Shown here one piece after another: positions 1 through 9,115 of a stretch of DNA of 59,450 nt; the stretch's first letter is position 1, and the number at the start of each line of letters is the position of its first letter. The notes below the pieces were generated by a model. That model was not told the origin of the DNA. It searched no databases and saw nothing but the letters and a program-made list of their open reading frames with translations. Both the position numbers and the translations under genes were made by a program. Source of the DNA: Eubacteriaceae bacterium (GTDB lineage Bacteria > Bacillota > Clostridia > Peptostreptococcales > Anaerovoracaceae); assembly GCA_022652985.1 (NCBI GenBank), contig JALCRY010000009.1, forward strand, positions 1 to 59,450. The letters are read 5' to 3'.

Positions 1-295
1 GTATGGACGACATCGTGATTTTTTTAACAATTTTTCTTAAGTATACTATTTTTTTATCGAATAGTCAAGAGGCGCGCGCCAGACGATGGAATATGCAGTT
101 TCAGTGATCACGGCCGTTTGTATGTCCTATTCAGCGATTAGATGCGGCCTGCAGACCTCAAAACACCGATCCTGTACAGCCCGTAAATTTACTCTTCTCG
201 TCCAATTTTCAAAATCTTCCGATATCATATTGATATTCTCATCCGCCTAAGGTAGAGTTGAATCAACAGCAAAGGCTGCAGGAAGGAGACCAATC
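1..295. other. 5' intergenic region, no gene seen
   Basis: No convincing coding frame is visible. The first 60 bases are AT-rich with T runs, and the rest is mixed composition. It presumably carries the promoter of the flavoenzyme that follows, but no -35/-10 pair was clear enough to call. The Shine-Dalgarno GGAAGGAG lies at 281-288, seven bases before the ATG. Confidence 0.5.
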
Positions 296-2575
296 ATGAA
301 AACCGACAAAATAGTTCAGACACTCGTCGACGGCTACGGAAACTGGATGGAAAACCCTAAGACAGAAAACGGGAAAGGTTCATGTGCAAAAATGACTCAG
401 GAACTTTATCCTTATGATAATATTTTTTCACCGATCAGAGTCAACCGTACGGTCATCAAAAACCGCGTGGTGATGGCTCCAATGGGAAATCTTCAGATGG
501 CTGAGGAAACAGGCCGCCCGAATCAAAAAATGCTTTCTTACTTTTTCGAAAGAGCGAAAGGCGGAACAGGTCTCCTGACGACGGGACTCATCCCGATCAG
601 CCACGGCATCGACAATACCGTCACCGAACCCGGGAATCTTTCATATTTCCCGCGCATAGACCGCAGCAGGACAGTATTCTCCGGCTGGCGCGATCTCGCC
701 CAGGGCGTCCACGCGTACGGAAGCAGGATATTTGTTCAGGTCACCGCGGGAATGGGCCGCGTCGGTGCTCCGACATGTCTGCTCAGTATGCACAAACTGC
801 CGGGATCCGCATCATTCAATCCTAACTTCTACATTCCGGAAATGCCCTGCCTGCGGCTGACCGACAGGCAGCTCGATAGAATAGTCAAAAACATGGGGCA
901 GGCCGCAGCAGACAGCATGACCATCGGGCTTGACGGCATCTACCTGCACGGACATGAAGGATACCTGCTCGAACAGATGACAAACACCGCCTTCAACCGC
1001 CGCGTCCTCGGAAAGTATTCTGACTGGCAGAAGTTCGGCATTGACTGCGTACTCGAAATGAGGAAGCGCGTCGGTCCTTCCTTCCCGATAATGTACAGGA
1101 TCGATCTTTCGCTGGCGCTCAACGAAACATACGGCGAAAAGATGGACGAAGTTAAATCTCTCAGCAAGTTCAAAAACGGGAGAACGATCGCCGAAACACT
1201 TGAATACATGGACAGCCTCGTAAGAGCCGGCGTCGACATGTTCGACGTAGACCTCGGCTGCTACGACAACTGGTGGCTCCCGCATCCTCCTGCAGGAATG
1301 CCGGCAGGCTGCTTCCTCGATATTTCACGCATTGCCAAGGAGCACTTCGCGGAGTGCGGCATCAAGTCGAACGCCGGCATCGATGTCCCGGTTGTTGCCG
1401 TCGGCAAACTCGGCTACCCGGACCTGGCCGAAAAAGCGCTGCGCGACGGTGACTGCGATATGGTAATGCTCGGACGTCCTCTGCTCGCAGATCCGCACTG
1501 GTGCCGAAAAGCATACGAAGGCCGGGTCCGCGACATCAGGCCGTGCATCGGCTGCCAGGAAGGATGCGTCAATGAATTCGTTGAGGGCGGTCACATTCAG
1601 TGCACAGTCAATCCGCGCACCGGATTCGAGGATATATTCCCGCAGACGCCGCATCCGGCGGAAAAACCGAAAAAAATCGCTGTCATCGGAGGAGGCCCTG
1701 CAGGAATGGCATTTGCCCTAACTGCCCGGGAACGCGGCCATTCAGTCGAAATACTTGAAAAGTCCGCTCATCTTGGGGGAAGAGTCGTCCCGGGTTCCAC
1801 GCCGAAGATCAAATTTGATTTTGCCAATTATCTGGAATACCTGCAGAACCGCTGCGCAGATGCGGTGGAGTCGGCAGACGGCAGGTTCACGATAAAGCTC
1901 AATACTGCCGCTGATCCCGGTACTGTCAAATCGGGTAATTACAATGCAGTAATATTCGCCAACGGTTCAGCGAATATCGACCCGCCTTTCCTCGGCAGAG
2001 ACAGGATCAGATGCGTTCAGGCAACCGATGTTCTTGTCGATCCTTCACTTCTCGGCGACGCTGAAAAAGTCGTCGTAGTCGGAGGCGGCATCGTCGGCTG
2101 CGAGACCGCTTACTGGCTCGCCTATGAACAGAACCGCAGCGTCACCATAGTGGAAATGGTAAGTCAGATGATGGACGGCGCCTGTACGGCCAACCGCGGG
2201 CACCTGCTGCATTATATGGAAAAGAAAGGCGTACTGCTGTACAACTGCGCCGAAGTGCTCTGCTTTGATACCGGCAAAGTCATCGTTGAATGCAATACAG
2301 AAAACGTGCCTGATCCGTACAATACATGGCAGCCGATACTGCCTAAGAATATCGGGAATCCTTTGGCAAAAAAAATCGGCAGCGCCAAAACGGAGAAGGA
2401 GATACCTGCCGATCTCGTAGTGCTTGCCATGGGCGGACGCGGCGACGATGCCATGTATTTCGAAGCTCTGAAAGCACACGCCGCGCCGGAGATATATCTC
2501 ATCGGCGACAGTTTCAAAGCAGCCCGTGTGCTCGAAGCCACGCGTGCAGCATACAGGCTTGCGTTGACTATATGA
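296..2575 (+). CDS. NADH:flavin oxidoreductase / 2,4-dienoyl-CoA reductase-type Fe-S flavoenzyme (BaiCD/BaiH-like)
   Basis: A 759-residue enzyme of the old-yellow-enzyme plus FAD/NAD family, which reduces activated C=C bonds (enoates, dienoyl-CoA, 3-oxo-steroid enones) in the cytoplasm. An FMN barrel spans about residues 40-400, with an OYE-like HGHEGYLLEQ segment near 218. The 4Fe-4S ligands are C417, C420, C424 and C436 (CIGCQEGC plus a later Cys). An FAD Rossmann motif IGGGPAG lies near 464 and a second dinucleotide motif VGGGIVG near 595. The N-terminus is about 35 residues longer than the usual barrel start, but the ribosome binding site GGAAGGAG fits this ATG. A convergent TetR gene follows, and an SDR dehydrogenase lies beyond it. 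An enone reductase plus hydroxy-dehydrogenase pair recalls bile-acid or steroid chemistry, but the substrate cannot be read from sequence. Confidence 0.88.
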   Translation: MKTDKIVQTLVDGYGNWMENPKTENGKGSCAKMTQELYPYDNIFSPIRVNRTVIKNRVVMAPMGNLQMAEETGRPNQKMLSYFFERAKGGTGLLTTGLIPISHGIDNTVTEPGNLSYFPRIDRSRTVFSGWRDLAQGVHAYGSRIFVQVTAGMGRVGAPTCLLSMHKLPGSASFNPNFYIPEMPCLRLTDRQLDRIVKNMGQAAADSMTIGLDGIYLHGHEGYLLEQMTNTAFNRRVLGKYSDWQKFGIDCVLEMRKRVGPSFPIMYRIDLSLALNETYGEKMDEVKSLSKFKNGRTIAETLEYMDSLVRAGVDMFDVDLGCYDNWWLPHPPAGMPAGCFLDISRIAKEHFAECGIKSNAGIDVPVVAVGKLGYPDLAEKALRDGDCDMVMLGRPLLADPHWCRKAYEGRVRDIRPCIGCQEGCVNEFVEGGHIQCTVNPRTGFEDIFPQTPHPAEKPKKIAVIGGGPAGMAFALTARERGHSVEILEKSAHLGGRVVPGSTPKIKFDFANYLEYLQNRCADAVESADGRFTIKLNTAADPGTVKSGNYNAVIFANGSANIDPPFLGRDRIRCVQATDVLVDPSLLGDAEKVVVVGGGIVGCETAYWLAYEQNRSVTIVEMVSQMMDGACTANRGHLLHYMEKKGVLLYNCAEVLCFDTGKVIVECNTENVPDPYNTWQPILPKNIGNPLAKKIGSAKTEKEIPADLVVLAMGGRGDDAMYFEALKAHAAPEIYLIGDSFKAARVLEATRAAYRLALTI

Positions 2576-2629
2576 CAGCACACTTGATATCGGTCCGTGC
2601 AATGTCGGAATGTAAAAATAAAGCTCTGA

Positions 2630-2660
2630 AAAATGCTCATCGCTGCGATGGGCATTTTAT
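2630..2660. terminator. Bidirectional hairpin terminator
   Basis: Inverted repeat AAAATGCTCATCG / CGATGGGCATTTT with a CTG loop, and A/T tracts on both sides. It lies between the flavoenzyme gene and the convergent TetR gene, so it can end both transcripts. Confidence 0.75.
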
Positions 2661-2679
2661 TATATGCGGCCGGTCCGGC

Positions 2680-3228
2680 TCATCCTTTGTGTCCGGCGAA
2701 AAAAGACAACGTAATACTCCCAAGCTCTTCCGGCGTTTCCCGGAAACCGTTTTCAGTCCATATCCGTAAAACACAGGAGACCGTGGACGCGACGAATCCT
2801 ATATTATATTTATCGTATTCCGGCTGCCCCATCAGATGGGTGAACGGCATCGTTTTCGATAAAATTTCCGAAGTATCGAGGCAGGTTTTTTCCACGATAT
2901 AAAACATCCCGCTGCGGTCAAGCAGGGACAGGACGTTTTTGGGTATCGGGAAATGAATGAAAAGGTTCCTGATATTGCTTTCCATATCTTCCGGCGCCTT
3001 CACATATTTTTTGTTCAGATCCATCCACATCCTGACAAGATATCTTTCGAGAACTTCTTCTTTCGTCATGTAATTCCTGTAAAAAGTCTGGCGCGTCACC
3101 TGCGCCTCCTGGCATATCTGCGTCACCGTAATCTCGCGGAAGACATTACTGCCCATGAGATCTAAAAGCGCACGCGTTATCATTTCCTGCGACACCATTG
3201 CCTGCGGGGCGCTGCTTACGTGGTACAT
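2680..3228 (-). CDS. TetR/AcrR-family transcriptional regulator
   Basis: A 182-residue regulator. The N-terminal TetR helix-turn-helix covers about residues 13-60 (ITVTQICQEAQVTRQTFYRNY, with the characteristic TFYRNY recognition helix). The C-terminal ligand-binding domain is not assignable. Start: GGAGG lies 9 bases before the ATG. The gene is divergent from the SDR gene, and a perfect palindrome sits in the shared region next to the SDR promoter. Repression of the SDR gene, and perhaps of itself, is therefore inferred. The inducer is unknown, but a substrate of the flanking oxidoreductases is the natural guess. Confidence 0.85.
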   Translation of the reverse strand: MYHVSSAPQAMVSQEMITRALLDLMGSNVFREITVTQICQEAQVTRQTFYRNYMTKEEVLERYLVRMWMDLNKKYVKAPEDMESNIRNLFIHFPIPKNVLSLLDRSGMFYIVEKTCLDTSEILSKTMPFTHLMGQPEYDKYNIGFVASTVSCVLRIWTENGFRETPEELGSITLSFFAGHKG

Positions 3229-3269
3229 GTTACAAAACCTCCGAATTTGTATAACTTCTCCGCACTTTA

Positions 3270-3298
3270 TTGTAATAAAGATTCTTCAGTAATATTAT
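3270..3298 (+). promoter_or_regulatory. Sigma-A promoter of the SDR gene
   Basis: -35 TTGTAA (3270-3275), 17-base spacer, -10 TATTAT (3293-3298). Predicted transcription would begin near 3305, just before the palindrome at 3312-3329. Confidence 0.55.
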
Positions 3299-3311
3299 CA
3301 TATCGAAAAAA

Positions 3312-3329
3312 GTGTTACAAGTGTAACAC
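3312..3329. promoter_or_regulatory. Perfect palindrome, likely TetR operator
   Basis: GTGTTACA-AG-TGTAACAC: two perfect 8-base arms around a 2-base centre. It lies directly downstream of the predicted -10 of the SDR gene, where a bound TetR dimer would block transcription. A half-site TGTAACA also lies just upstream of the TetR start codon (3229-3235, minus strand). Confidence 0.6.
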
Positions 3330-3350
3330 AAACAGAAAGGATGGTAAGCC

Positions 3351-4118
3351 ATGAGTATTCTCGAAGGAAAAAGAGCTATTGTCACAGGTGCAAGTTCCGG
3401 AGTCGGCTATGGAGCGGCACTTCGTTTTGCCCAGGAAGGTGCGAATGTAATAGCCGCGGCCAGGAGACTGGAAAAGCTGAATGAATTGAAAGATGATGCG
3501 GAATCGCGCGGGTTCAAGGGAAAAATATTTCCTGTGCAGTGCGATATACTCAATGAAGATGATCTCAGCGCTCTTGTCCAAACTGCCGCTGATACAATGG
3601 GCGGAATTGACATTCTTGCGTGCATTGCGCAGGCAGGGCTGAATGATCAGCGTTTCACAATGGAAACAGATCCGGACAATGCGCGCGTGTTCTTCAACGG
3701 CGGTCCGATATACACAATGCTTCTGATTCAAAAATGCATGCCGTATTTCCAGGAGCAGAATTACGGCAGAATAATAACCTGCGCATCCGGCGCCGGCGTT
3801 TCCGCGACTCCGGGCTTCACCGGCTACAGCATGGCCAAAGCCGGGATCGTGGCACTTACCAGACTGTGCGCCAAAGAATTCGCCAAATATGGAGTTGTCA
3901 CAAACTGCTTCCTTCCGGTTATAAAAGCCGCCGGATTTGATACCAGCGATCAGGGGCGCCAGGCAATGGAAATGCTCAAACAGATGATCCCTGTCGGCTA
4001 TGTCGGAGACGCATACGAAGACGGCTCGCCGATCCTTGCTTTCCTCGCGAGCGAAGGAGCAAAATATATCAATGGACAGTTCGTCTGCATAGACGGAGGT
4101 CTTAACCTTATAGTTTGA
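3351..4118 (+). CDS. Short-chain dehydrogenase/reductase (SDR)
   Basis: A 255-residue classical SDR, NAD(P)-dependent oxidoreductase of hydroxyl/keto groups. The cofactor loop TGASSGVG is at residues 12-19. The catalytic triad is S146, Y159 and K163 (Y-x3-K in GYSMAK). The usual NNAG motif is replaced by IAQAG near 92-96. The C-terminal YINGQFVCIDGG is typical of the family. The start is set by GAAAGGATGG upstream of the ATG. It is divergent from the TetR gene and probably repressed by it. With the OYE-type reductase nearby it could act on a steroid, bile acid or other alicyclic hydroxyl; fatty-acid-type 3-oxoacyl reduction is an alternative. Confidence 0.88.
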   Translation: MSILEGKRAIVTGASSGVGYGAALRFAQEGANVIAAARRLEKLNELKDDAESRGFKGKIFPVQCDILNEDDLSALVQTAADTMGGIDILACIAQAGLNDQRFTMETDPDNARVFFNGGPIYTMLLIQKCMPYFQEQNYGRIITCASGAGVSATPGFTGYSMAKAGIVALTRLCAKEFAKYGVVTNCFLPVIKAAGFDTSDQGRQAMEMLKQMIPVGYVGDAYEDGSPILAFLASEGAKYINGQFVCIDGGLNLIV

Positions 4119-4222
4119 TTCAGACGCGCCGGACAGCATTCCGGCATGATAATCAATTCCACCGTGCGGATATGCCGTATCACGGCTCTCAGCCGCCTTC
4201 ATATCTGCGCGATGGAATTTTC

Positions 4223-4537
4223 TTATAATATCTGATCTTTATCCTCATGATCGATCATGCCCAGTGCGCCGTTTTCCAGTACATACATCACCGTGCCGTA
4301 CGCTTCTTCGCCGATTTTGTCATAAAGCCGGCCTGCGCTCATGCTTTCTCCCGCTATCGTATACGGACTGTTGGCGACATAGCCGATATGACCGAGCCCA
4401 TCGATCTCGACCTTTATCGCTTCACTGTCAAAATTATTGTCCGGTTCTTTTACCAGCCTGACCTTCATGCCCCGTTCCAGAAATTTCTGCCCGTATCTGT
4501 AGTTCATACCTGTAATTGTAAAATACATCCTGTCCAT
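4223..4537 (-). CDS. HIRAN-domain protein
   Basis: About 104 residues starting at MDRMYFTITG. This ATG follows AAGGGGG at a good distance, so an upstream in-frame ATG (4582) is less likely. Residues about 1-65 match the HIRAN fold (YFTITGMNYRYG, then LVKEPDNNFDSEAIKV and HIGYVANSP), a small domain found alone or in SNF2/nuclease proteins that binds DNA ends. The C-terminal 35 residues add a short extension. It stands alone between an SDR gene and a DMT exporter. Its cellular role is not known. Confidence 0.75.
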   Translation of the reverse strand: MDRMYFTITGMNYRYGQKFLERGMKVRLVKEPDNNFDSEAIKVEIDGLGHIGYVANSPYTIAGESMSAGRLYDKIGEEAYGTVMYVLENGALGMIDHEDKDQIL

Positions 4538-4667
4538 AATAGATGAGCCCCCTTCTTTGATATTCATGTATTCTATAATCAAAGTATATCGAACGGTGAC
4601 GGCAAGTATGGGTAAAATAATCCCCTGCTGAAGATTTACTGTATTTTTTTATTTGCAGCAGAAAATG

Positions 4668-4676
4668 TGATACAAT
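4668..4676 (+). promoter_or_regulatory. Extended -10 promoter of the DMT gene
   Basis: TGA-TACAAT, an extended -10 element; the -35 (TTTATT at 17 bases) is weak. It lies 52 bases before the GTG start. Confidence 0.4.
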
Positions 4677-4727
4677 GGAAAACAGCCGCGCCGCTGCGGG
4701 GCTTTAAACTTTCAGAGGGGCACAGAG

Positions 4728-5588
4728 GTGAAGAAGAATACCGCACTATATTTAATATTGCTTTATATGATCTGGGGCTTTAACTGGGTCGTCATGACTA
4801 CAGCGAACCGTTATTTCCCGCCGATTCTTTTTGTTGCCCTGCGCTTCACGTTCGGAGCAATATGTCTTCTTATATTTTGCCGTATCAGAAAAATACCGTT
4901 CCCAGAGACCAGATACTTGCCCTGGATCGCCCTGAGCGGACTTCTTCTCATGGCCGTCGGCAATATTCTCGTACAGATCTCGACGCAATATCTCGGTGCC
5001 GGCATGGTGGCGGTCCTGGACTATACGATGGCTGTATGGATGACCATACTCGCGGTGATTTTCCTCCGCGAAAAAATCACTCTGCGGAAAGCTGCCGGGA
5101 TCGCGCTCAGCGTTGCCGGTCTGTTTATTCTGATGCAGGTGGATATACACGGGAAACTGTGGGCTATCGGCTTGACGATTCTTGCCGCAGTCACCTGGGC
5201 AATAGCGAACCTGATAGTCAAAACAAAACTAAGCGACTGTGCAATGATTCCCGTAACGGCATGGCAGATGACTTTCGCCGCCGCCGTGCTCGATATATAT
5301 GTAGGGATTTTTCCTCAGGGCACAGTAAACTGGTGTCTGCCTGCAGTCAACGCATTGCTGTATAATGGGATCTTCGCGTCAGCACTTGCATTTGTTCTCT
5401 GGAGTATTATCCTTGACCGCATGGAAGCCGGCAAAGCGTCGGTCGCAGTAATGGCGGTTCCTGCCATCGGTGTTCTGTCCGGTGTGATCTTTCTCCATGA
5501 ACCCATGACTCCGGGAATCGCGATCGGTATGGCGATTCTGTTTGCAGGCATTCTGACAGTTCTCAGTATTAAGACGGCTGCGGAATAA
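4728..5588 (+). CDS. DMT-superfamily (EamA) transporter
   Basis: A 286-residue integral membrane protein with about ten hydrophobic segments arranged as two EamA repeats (about 5-135 and 147-280). The start YLILLYMIWGFNWVVM and the conserved PILFVALRF and FLREKIT segments are typical. The family exports metabolites, often amino acids. The start is a GTG preceded by AGAGGGG at 4714-4720. No obvious partner gene adjoins it, so the substrate is unknown. Confidence 0.85.
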   Translation: MKKNTALYLILLYMIWGFNWVVMTTANRYFPPILFVALRFTFGAICLLIFCRIRKIPFPETRYLPWIALSGLLLMAVGNILVQISTQYLGAGMVAVLDYTMAVWMTILAVIFLREKITLRKAAGIALSVAGLFILMQVDIHGKLWAIGLTILAAVTWAIANLIVKTKLSDCAMIPVTAWQMTFAAAVLDIYVGIFPQGTVNWCLPAVNALLYNGIFASALAFVLWSIILDRMEAGKASVAVMAVPAIGVLSGVIFLHEPMTPGIAIGMAILFAGILTVLSIKTAAE

Positions 5589-5646
5589 TTACCGGATCGG
5601 AATCAATACACAGTCTGAACCAATACCCGATTAGTAATACATCCAA

Positions 5647-6660
5647 TCAGTTGTACGGCCTCGTCGACATGTAAACACCCGCGGCCCAGATCAGAAACAG
5701 CACTATCGGCACGAATTTGAATCTGACCATTATCGCCGCATACTCACGGATGAAGGCGTTCGGATAATAATAGCCCGACGTCCTGCTTCCCACGCCCTCG
5801 CCCTTCAGTCCGACACGCCGCGCATATGTCCCGGTGCGGAAGACATGATAATCGCTCGTCACGAAAATGCAGCGGTAATCCGTGCGCTCCTCGGCGTCGG
5901 TGATCTGATCGATCAGTTCTTTGCAGTACAGCATGTTTTCATAGGTAGTCGTTGAGCGGTCTTCCATCAGTATGCAATGCTCCGGTATTTCTTTCTCCAG
6001 CAGATACTTTTTCATAGCAAACGCTTCGGATACGACTTCGTCCGCCCCCTGCCCGCCGGAAACGATTATCCTCGCCCTGTCTCCGGATTTATGGAATACA
6101 TCTATTCCCTTATCGAGACGTCCTGCCAGAAGCGGCGTGACATCCCCGCTTTTCAGAAGGCCCGCGCCGTGAACGATGATAAAATCACAGTCCATGTTTT
6201 TAGGCATATATCTGTACAGCAGCGAATAAAGGAAAAGTGCCGTGAATGTGAACCCCAGATAACAGAGCATGATTATCACCAGCACTGCAAGATATGCCCA
6301 TATTGTATTGATATAGGGATTGCTTATGGCATACAGCGAAAAAAAGCTTCCGCCCCACACAGCCAGGACCAGCAGGATCGACAGGCAGTTCGGCAGCCGC
6401 AGCCCCTCGCGCCGTATCGACTGCACACCCGCAGCAATAAACAGAATCGAAACCGCCAGTATCCCCAGCGGGACAAGCAGAAGCAGCAATGCGGACATTA
6501 TTGTTGTCGCAGCGGCATTCCTGGTGCAATACAGCACCGCGATCACCGCCGAGCACAGAAAGAACAGCAGATAGACAGCATTCCTGAATCTGCGCTTTTC
6601 TCTGATAAAAGAAATAATAAATACTATGCCGAAAAACAGCGGAAAAAATTTTATAACCAT
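5647..6660 (-). CDS. YdcF-family (DUF218) membrane protein
   Basis: A 337-residue protein. Several membrane segments fill residues 1-155. A soluble DUF218 domain (ElyC/SanA/YdcF fold) covers about 160-310 with IIVHGAGLL, RIIVSGGQG, MEDRSTTTYENM and TSDYHVFRTG. A last membrane segment lies near 318-335. Related proteins are linked to cell-envelope integrity, but no reaction is firmly known. A convincing promoter (TTGATT-N17-TATAAT) lies upstream. Transcribed alone; it converges with the DMT gene. Confidence 0.82.
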   Translation of the reverse strand: MVIKFFPLFFGIVFIISFIREKRRFRNAVYLLFFLCSAVIAVLYCTRNAAATTIMSALLLLLVPLGILAVSILFIAAGVQSIRREGLRLPNCLSILLVLAVWGGSFFSLYAISNPYINTIWAYLAVLVIIMLCYLGFTFTALFLYSLLYRYMPKNMDCDFIIVHGAGLLKSGDVTPLLAGRLDKGIDVFHKSGDRARIIVSGGQGADEVVSEAFAMKKYLLEKEIPEHCILMEDRSTTTYENMLYCKELIDQITDAEERTDYRCIFVTSDYHVFRTGTYARRVGLKGEGVGSRTSGYYYPNAFIREYAAIMVRFKFVPIVLFLIWAAGVYMSTRPYN

Positions 6661-7005
6661 AATACCTTGCTGACCGCAGCAGCTGTTATGCCCGTCAGCC
6701 GGACGGGATCCGGCGGTTTAATGATATAACTGATATTACGATATAATTATAATCTGCTTTGATGTATTAATCAAATCGGTGCGGTAATACCAACGGCCTG
6801 CTTTGTCAGATCCGTTTGCAAAATTTTCTCCGATGACATGGCAGATGAAAAAGTATATCCCATTGGCTGGAAATCAGTATTGCTGTCCTCATCTCATAGC
6901 GAAACAGGGCATACAAACAGCCGCATCCGGCTCGCCGCAGGAAACAACAAAGCGGGCATGCATTTTATACATGTCCGCCGTGCTGTGCGTTATACGCGTG
7001 TTTAG
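6661..7005. other. Intergenic region with YdcF promoter; no gene
   Basis: Holds the YdcF promoter in its first third and a weak inverted repeat (GCGGGCATG / CATGTCCGC, 6952-6979) that may end the cyclodeaminase-like operon. The short plus-strand frame across it has no ribosome binding site and no family features, and was not accepted. Confidence 0.4.
6746..6774 (-). promoter_or_regulatory. Sigma-A promoter of the YdcF-family gene
   Basis: On the minus strand: -35 TTGATT (6774-6769), 17-base spacer, -10 TATAAT (6751-6746), about 85 bases before the start codon. Confidence 0.6.
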
Positions 7006-8004
7006 TTATATGTTATCAGGAAAAAATTCGTAAAATGTGCCGGTTCCTTTGGCCATGGCCGCTTTATAAAGCATTCCCGACATGGCGATGTCCTGTATGG
7101 CCATGCCGACTGTATCGAAAATTGTTATTTCCTCATCATTTTCTCTGCCCGGTTTATTGCCGAGTATGATCTCACCGATTTCTCCGTATACGTCTTCAGC
7201 TTTGATCACGCCTTCTTCTATAGCATGGTGTGTCTCTCCGTTTTTAGCGCAGAGCAGTCTGTTGTCGTTCACGATCTTGGCGCCTTTGAATACGTCGGCG
7301 AACATTTCCTGCTTATATGGCATGTCTGCGCCGATGCATGTGATATGTGTGCCCGGTCTGATCCAGTCGCGCTGTATTACTTTTTCCAGTCCGCGGGTAA
7401 CGGTAACAATGACGTCGGCTCCTTTTACAGCCTCTTCAGGAGTCTCACAGGCGATAATGTTAAGGCCGAGTTCTTCCTTCATTTCCTTAACGTAAGTTTC
7501 CAGTTCTTCCGGGAAGATGTTCCAGACGCGGACTTCTTTGAAATCACGGACTCTGGAGATGGCGCGGAGCTGTCTGCGCGCCTGGTTGCCGGCTCCGATG
7601 ACGCAGAGGACAGAAGAATCCTTGCGCGAAAGATACTTTACGGATATCGCACCCGCCGCGCCTGTACGGCAGCCTGTGATCCAGGTACCGTCCATGACTG
7701 CGAGAAGAGCGCTCGTGTTCGCATCGAAAAGCATTACTGTATTCATCCCCGTCGGCAGACCGATTTCCGGGTTTTTGTCGTAGCCGCCGGATGAAGCCTT
7801 GATCAGCATGTATCCGCTCTGCAGATCCATGCCGCTTTTGAAATCTACGCCTTCATGTGTTCCTGGTTTGACTACCGACATAAAATCCGGTATTACTGTC
7901 TGCCCGCTGTTGAACGCCCGGTAGCCGTCCTCGACAGCTTCCTGTATTTTGTCCAGGTCGATCAGTTCGCCGACCTCGTCTTTGTTGAGTAATAAAGTTT
8001 TCAT
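7006..8004 (-). CDS. Ornithine cyclodeaminase / mu-crystallin family imine reductase-type enzyme
   Basis: A 332-residue NAD(P)-dependent protein. The Rossmann motif VIGAGNQARRQL lies near 138-149. The conserved LIKASSGGYDKNPEIGLPTG and GADMPYKQEM segments are typical of the family. Members include ornithine cyclodeaminase, 1-pyrroline-2-carboxylate reductase, iminosuccinate reductase (BhcD) and EutC. It is the second gene after a threonine-dehydratase-like gene (36-base gap), the same pairing as BhcB/BhcD and EutB/EutC. Reduction of an imine released by that dehydratase is therefore the preferred inference, rather than ornithine deamination. Start supported by GGAAGGAG. A second paralogue lies at 46730-47695. 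Confidence 0.85.
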   Translation of the reverse strand: MKTLLLNKDEVGELIDLDKIQEAVEDGYRAFNSGQTVIPDFMSVVKPGTHEGVDFKSGMDLQSGYMLIKASSGGYDKNPEIGLPTGMNTVMLFDANTSALLAVMDGTWITGCRTGAAGAISVKYLSRKDSSVLCVIGAGNQARRQLRAISRVRDFKEVRVWNIFPEELETYVKEMKEELGLNIIACETPEEAVKGADVIVTVTRGLEKVIQRDWIRPGTHITCIGADMPYKQEMFADVFKGAKIVNDNRLLCAKNGETHHAIEEGVIKAEDVYGEIGEIILGNKPGRENDEEITIFDTVGMAIQDIAMSGMLYKAAMAKGTGTFYEFFPDNI

Positions 8005-8040
8005 GGTGTTCTCCTTCCTTTCCGGTTTTGTTTCTGTTTT

Positions 8041-9045
8041 CTATTTACTTCCGTTCAGAAACACTCCCCCGACTTCATTGCCGCTGAAAAGTTCCCCGAA
8101 TTTATCTACATCCCAGTTTCCGGATGTGAGCACTGCGCAGACTTTTTCATCGCTGCGTACATCTATTTTCTTTTCCTGCAGGGCGGCGACAACGACGGAC
8201 GATGTCGGCTCTGCCAGAAGCTTGGCCTTATCGGCGATCAGATTCACCGCCTCGATTATGCCGGCTTCGGAAACCGTTACGATATCATCTACATATTTTT
8301 CAATGATCGGATAGGGATTGTCGCCTGTGCTTCCGCAGGTGATCCCGTCTGCGATCGTCGGCTGACTTTCCATTGATGTTTTTCTGCCCTGACGGCGGCT
8401 TTCGTAATACGCGCAGCTCGCTGCGGCCTGTACTCCGATCACTCTTATTTCCGGCTTTGTTTCCTTGACGGCTGTTGCTATACCTGAAATCAGTCCGCCG
8501 CCGCCGATCGGCACGACGATAGTATCAACATCTTCAAGGTCGTTCATGATTTCTGTCGCGATGGTGCCCTGTCCGGCCATTACATCATAATCTTCATATC
8601 CGTGAACGATCGTGAAGCCGTATTTATCCACTTCCTCTTCAACTTTCTTCCAGCGCTCCGCATATCTGCGATCCCAGAGGATGACTTCGGCGCCCATATT
8701 TTTTGCATTTCGTATCTTTATCTCAGGTGCATCTTCCGGGATTATTACCACTACCCTCACACCGAGCATTCTGCCCGCATAGGCGCAAGCCTGCGCATGG
8801 TTTCCCGATGAACTCGTTATTATGCCTCTGTTCAGTTCTTCTTCCGACAGCGACAGCATTTTGTTCAGTGCTCCTCTTAATTTAAAGGCCCCTGTTATCT
8901 GCAGCATCTCAGGTTTCAGATAAACGCTGCATCCGAGCGCATCATCCATATTTTCTTCCCTTAACAAGGGTGTATGCCTGATATAGCTGCCGATCCTCTG
9001 CTCAGCATCATGTATGTCTCCAATCGATACCGTCGTTTTTCCCAT
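8041..9045 (-). CDS. Threonine dehydratase-like PLP enzyme (hydroxyamino acid dehydratase)
   Basis: A 334-residue fold-type II PLP enzyme. The PLP lysine is K55 in TGAFKLRGA, the substrate loop is SSGNHAQ near 79-85, and the phosphate-binding loop is PIGGGGLISG near 178-187. It lacks the C-terminal ACT regulatory domain of biosynthetic IlvA, so a catabolic or serine-racemase/3-hydroxyaspartate-dehydratase-like role is likely. It is followed by a mu-crystallin-family reductase, which points to a beta-hydroxy amino acid being dehydrated to an imine that the neighbour reduces. Start supported by AAGGAG. A promoter and LysR-type palindromes lie immediately upstream. Confidence 0.86.
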   Translation of the reverse strand: MGKTTVSIGDIHDAEQRIGSYIRHTPLLREENMDDALGCSVYLKPEMLQITGAFKLRGALNKMLSLSEEELNRGIITSSSGNHAQACAYAGRMLGVRVVVIIPEDAPEIKIRNAKNMGAEVILWDRRYAERWKKVEEEVDKYGFTIVHGYEDYDVMAGQGTIATEIMNDLEDVDTIVVPIGGGGLISGIATAVKETKPEIRVIGVQAAASCAYYESRRQGRKTSMESQPTIADGITCGSTGDNPYPIIEKYVDDIVTVSEAGIIEAVNLIADKAKLLAEPTSSVVVAALQEKKIDVRSDEKVCAVLTSGNWDVDKFGELFSGNEVGGVFLNGSK

Positions 9046-9086
9046 AATAAAACTCCTTCGTAATAGTGCATCTTGTTTACACTTTT

Positions 9087-9115
9087 AGTATACGAAGGAG
9101 CATGCTATATAACAA
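9087..9115 (-). promoter_or_regulatory. Promoter of the dehydratase/reductase operon
   Basis: Minus strand: -35 TTGTTA (9115-9110), 17-base spacer, -10 TATACT (9092-9087). The -35 lies inside the LysR-type palindrome. Confidence 0.5.

Noticed and set aside
6803-7033. 76-codon plus-strand frame between YdcF and the cyclodeaminase-family gene
   Set aside because: No Shine-Dalgarno, no domain, and it runs into the end of the minus-strand gene.
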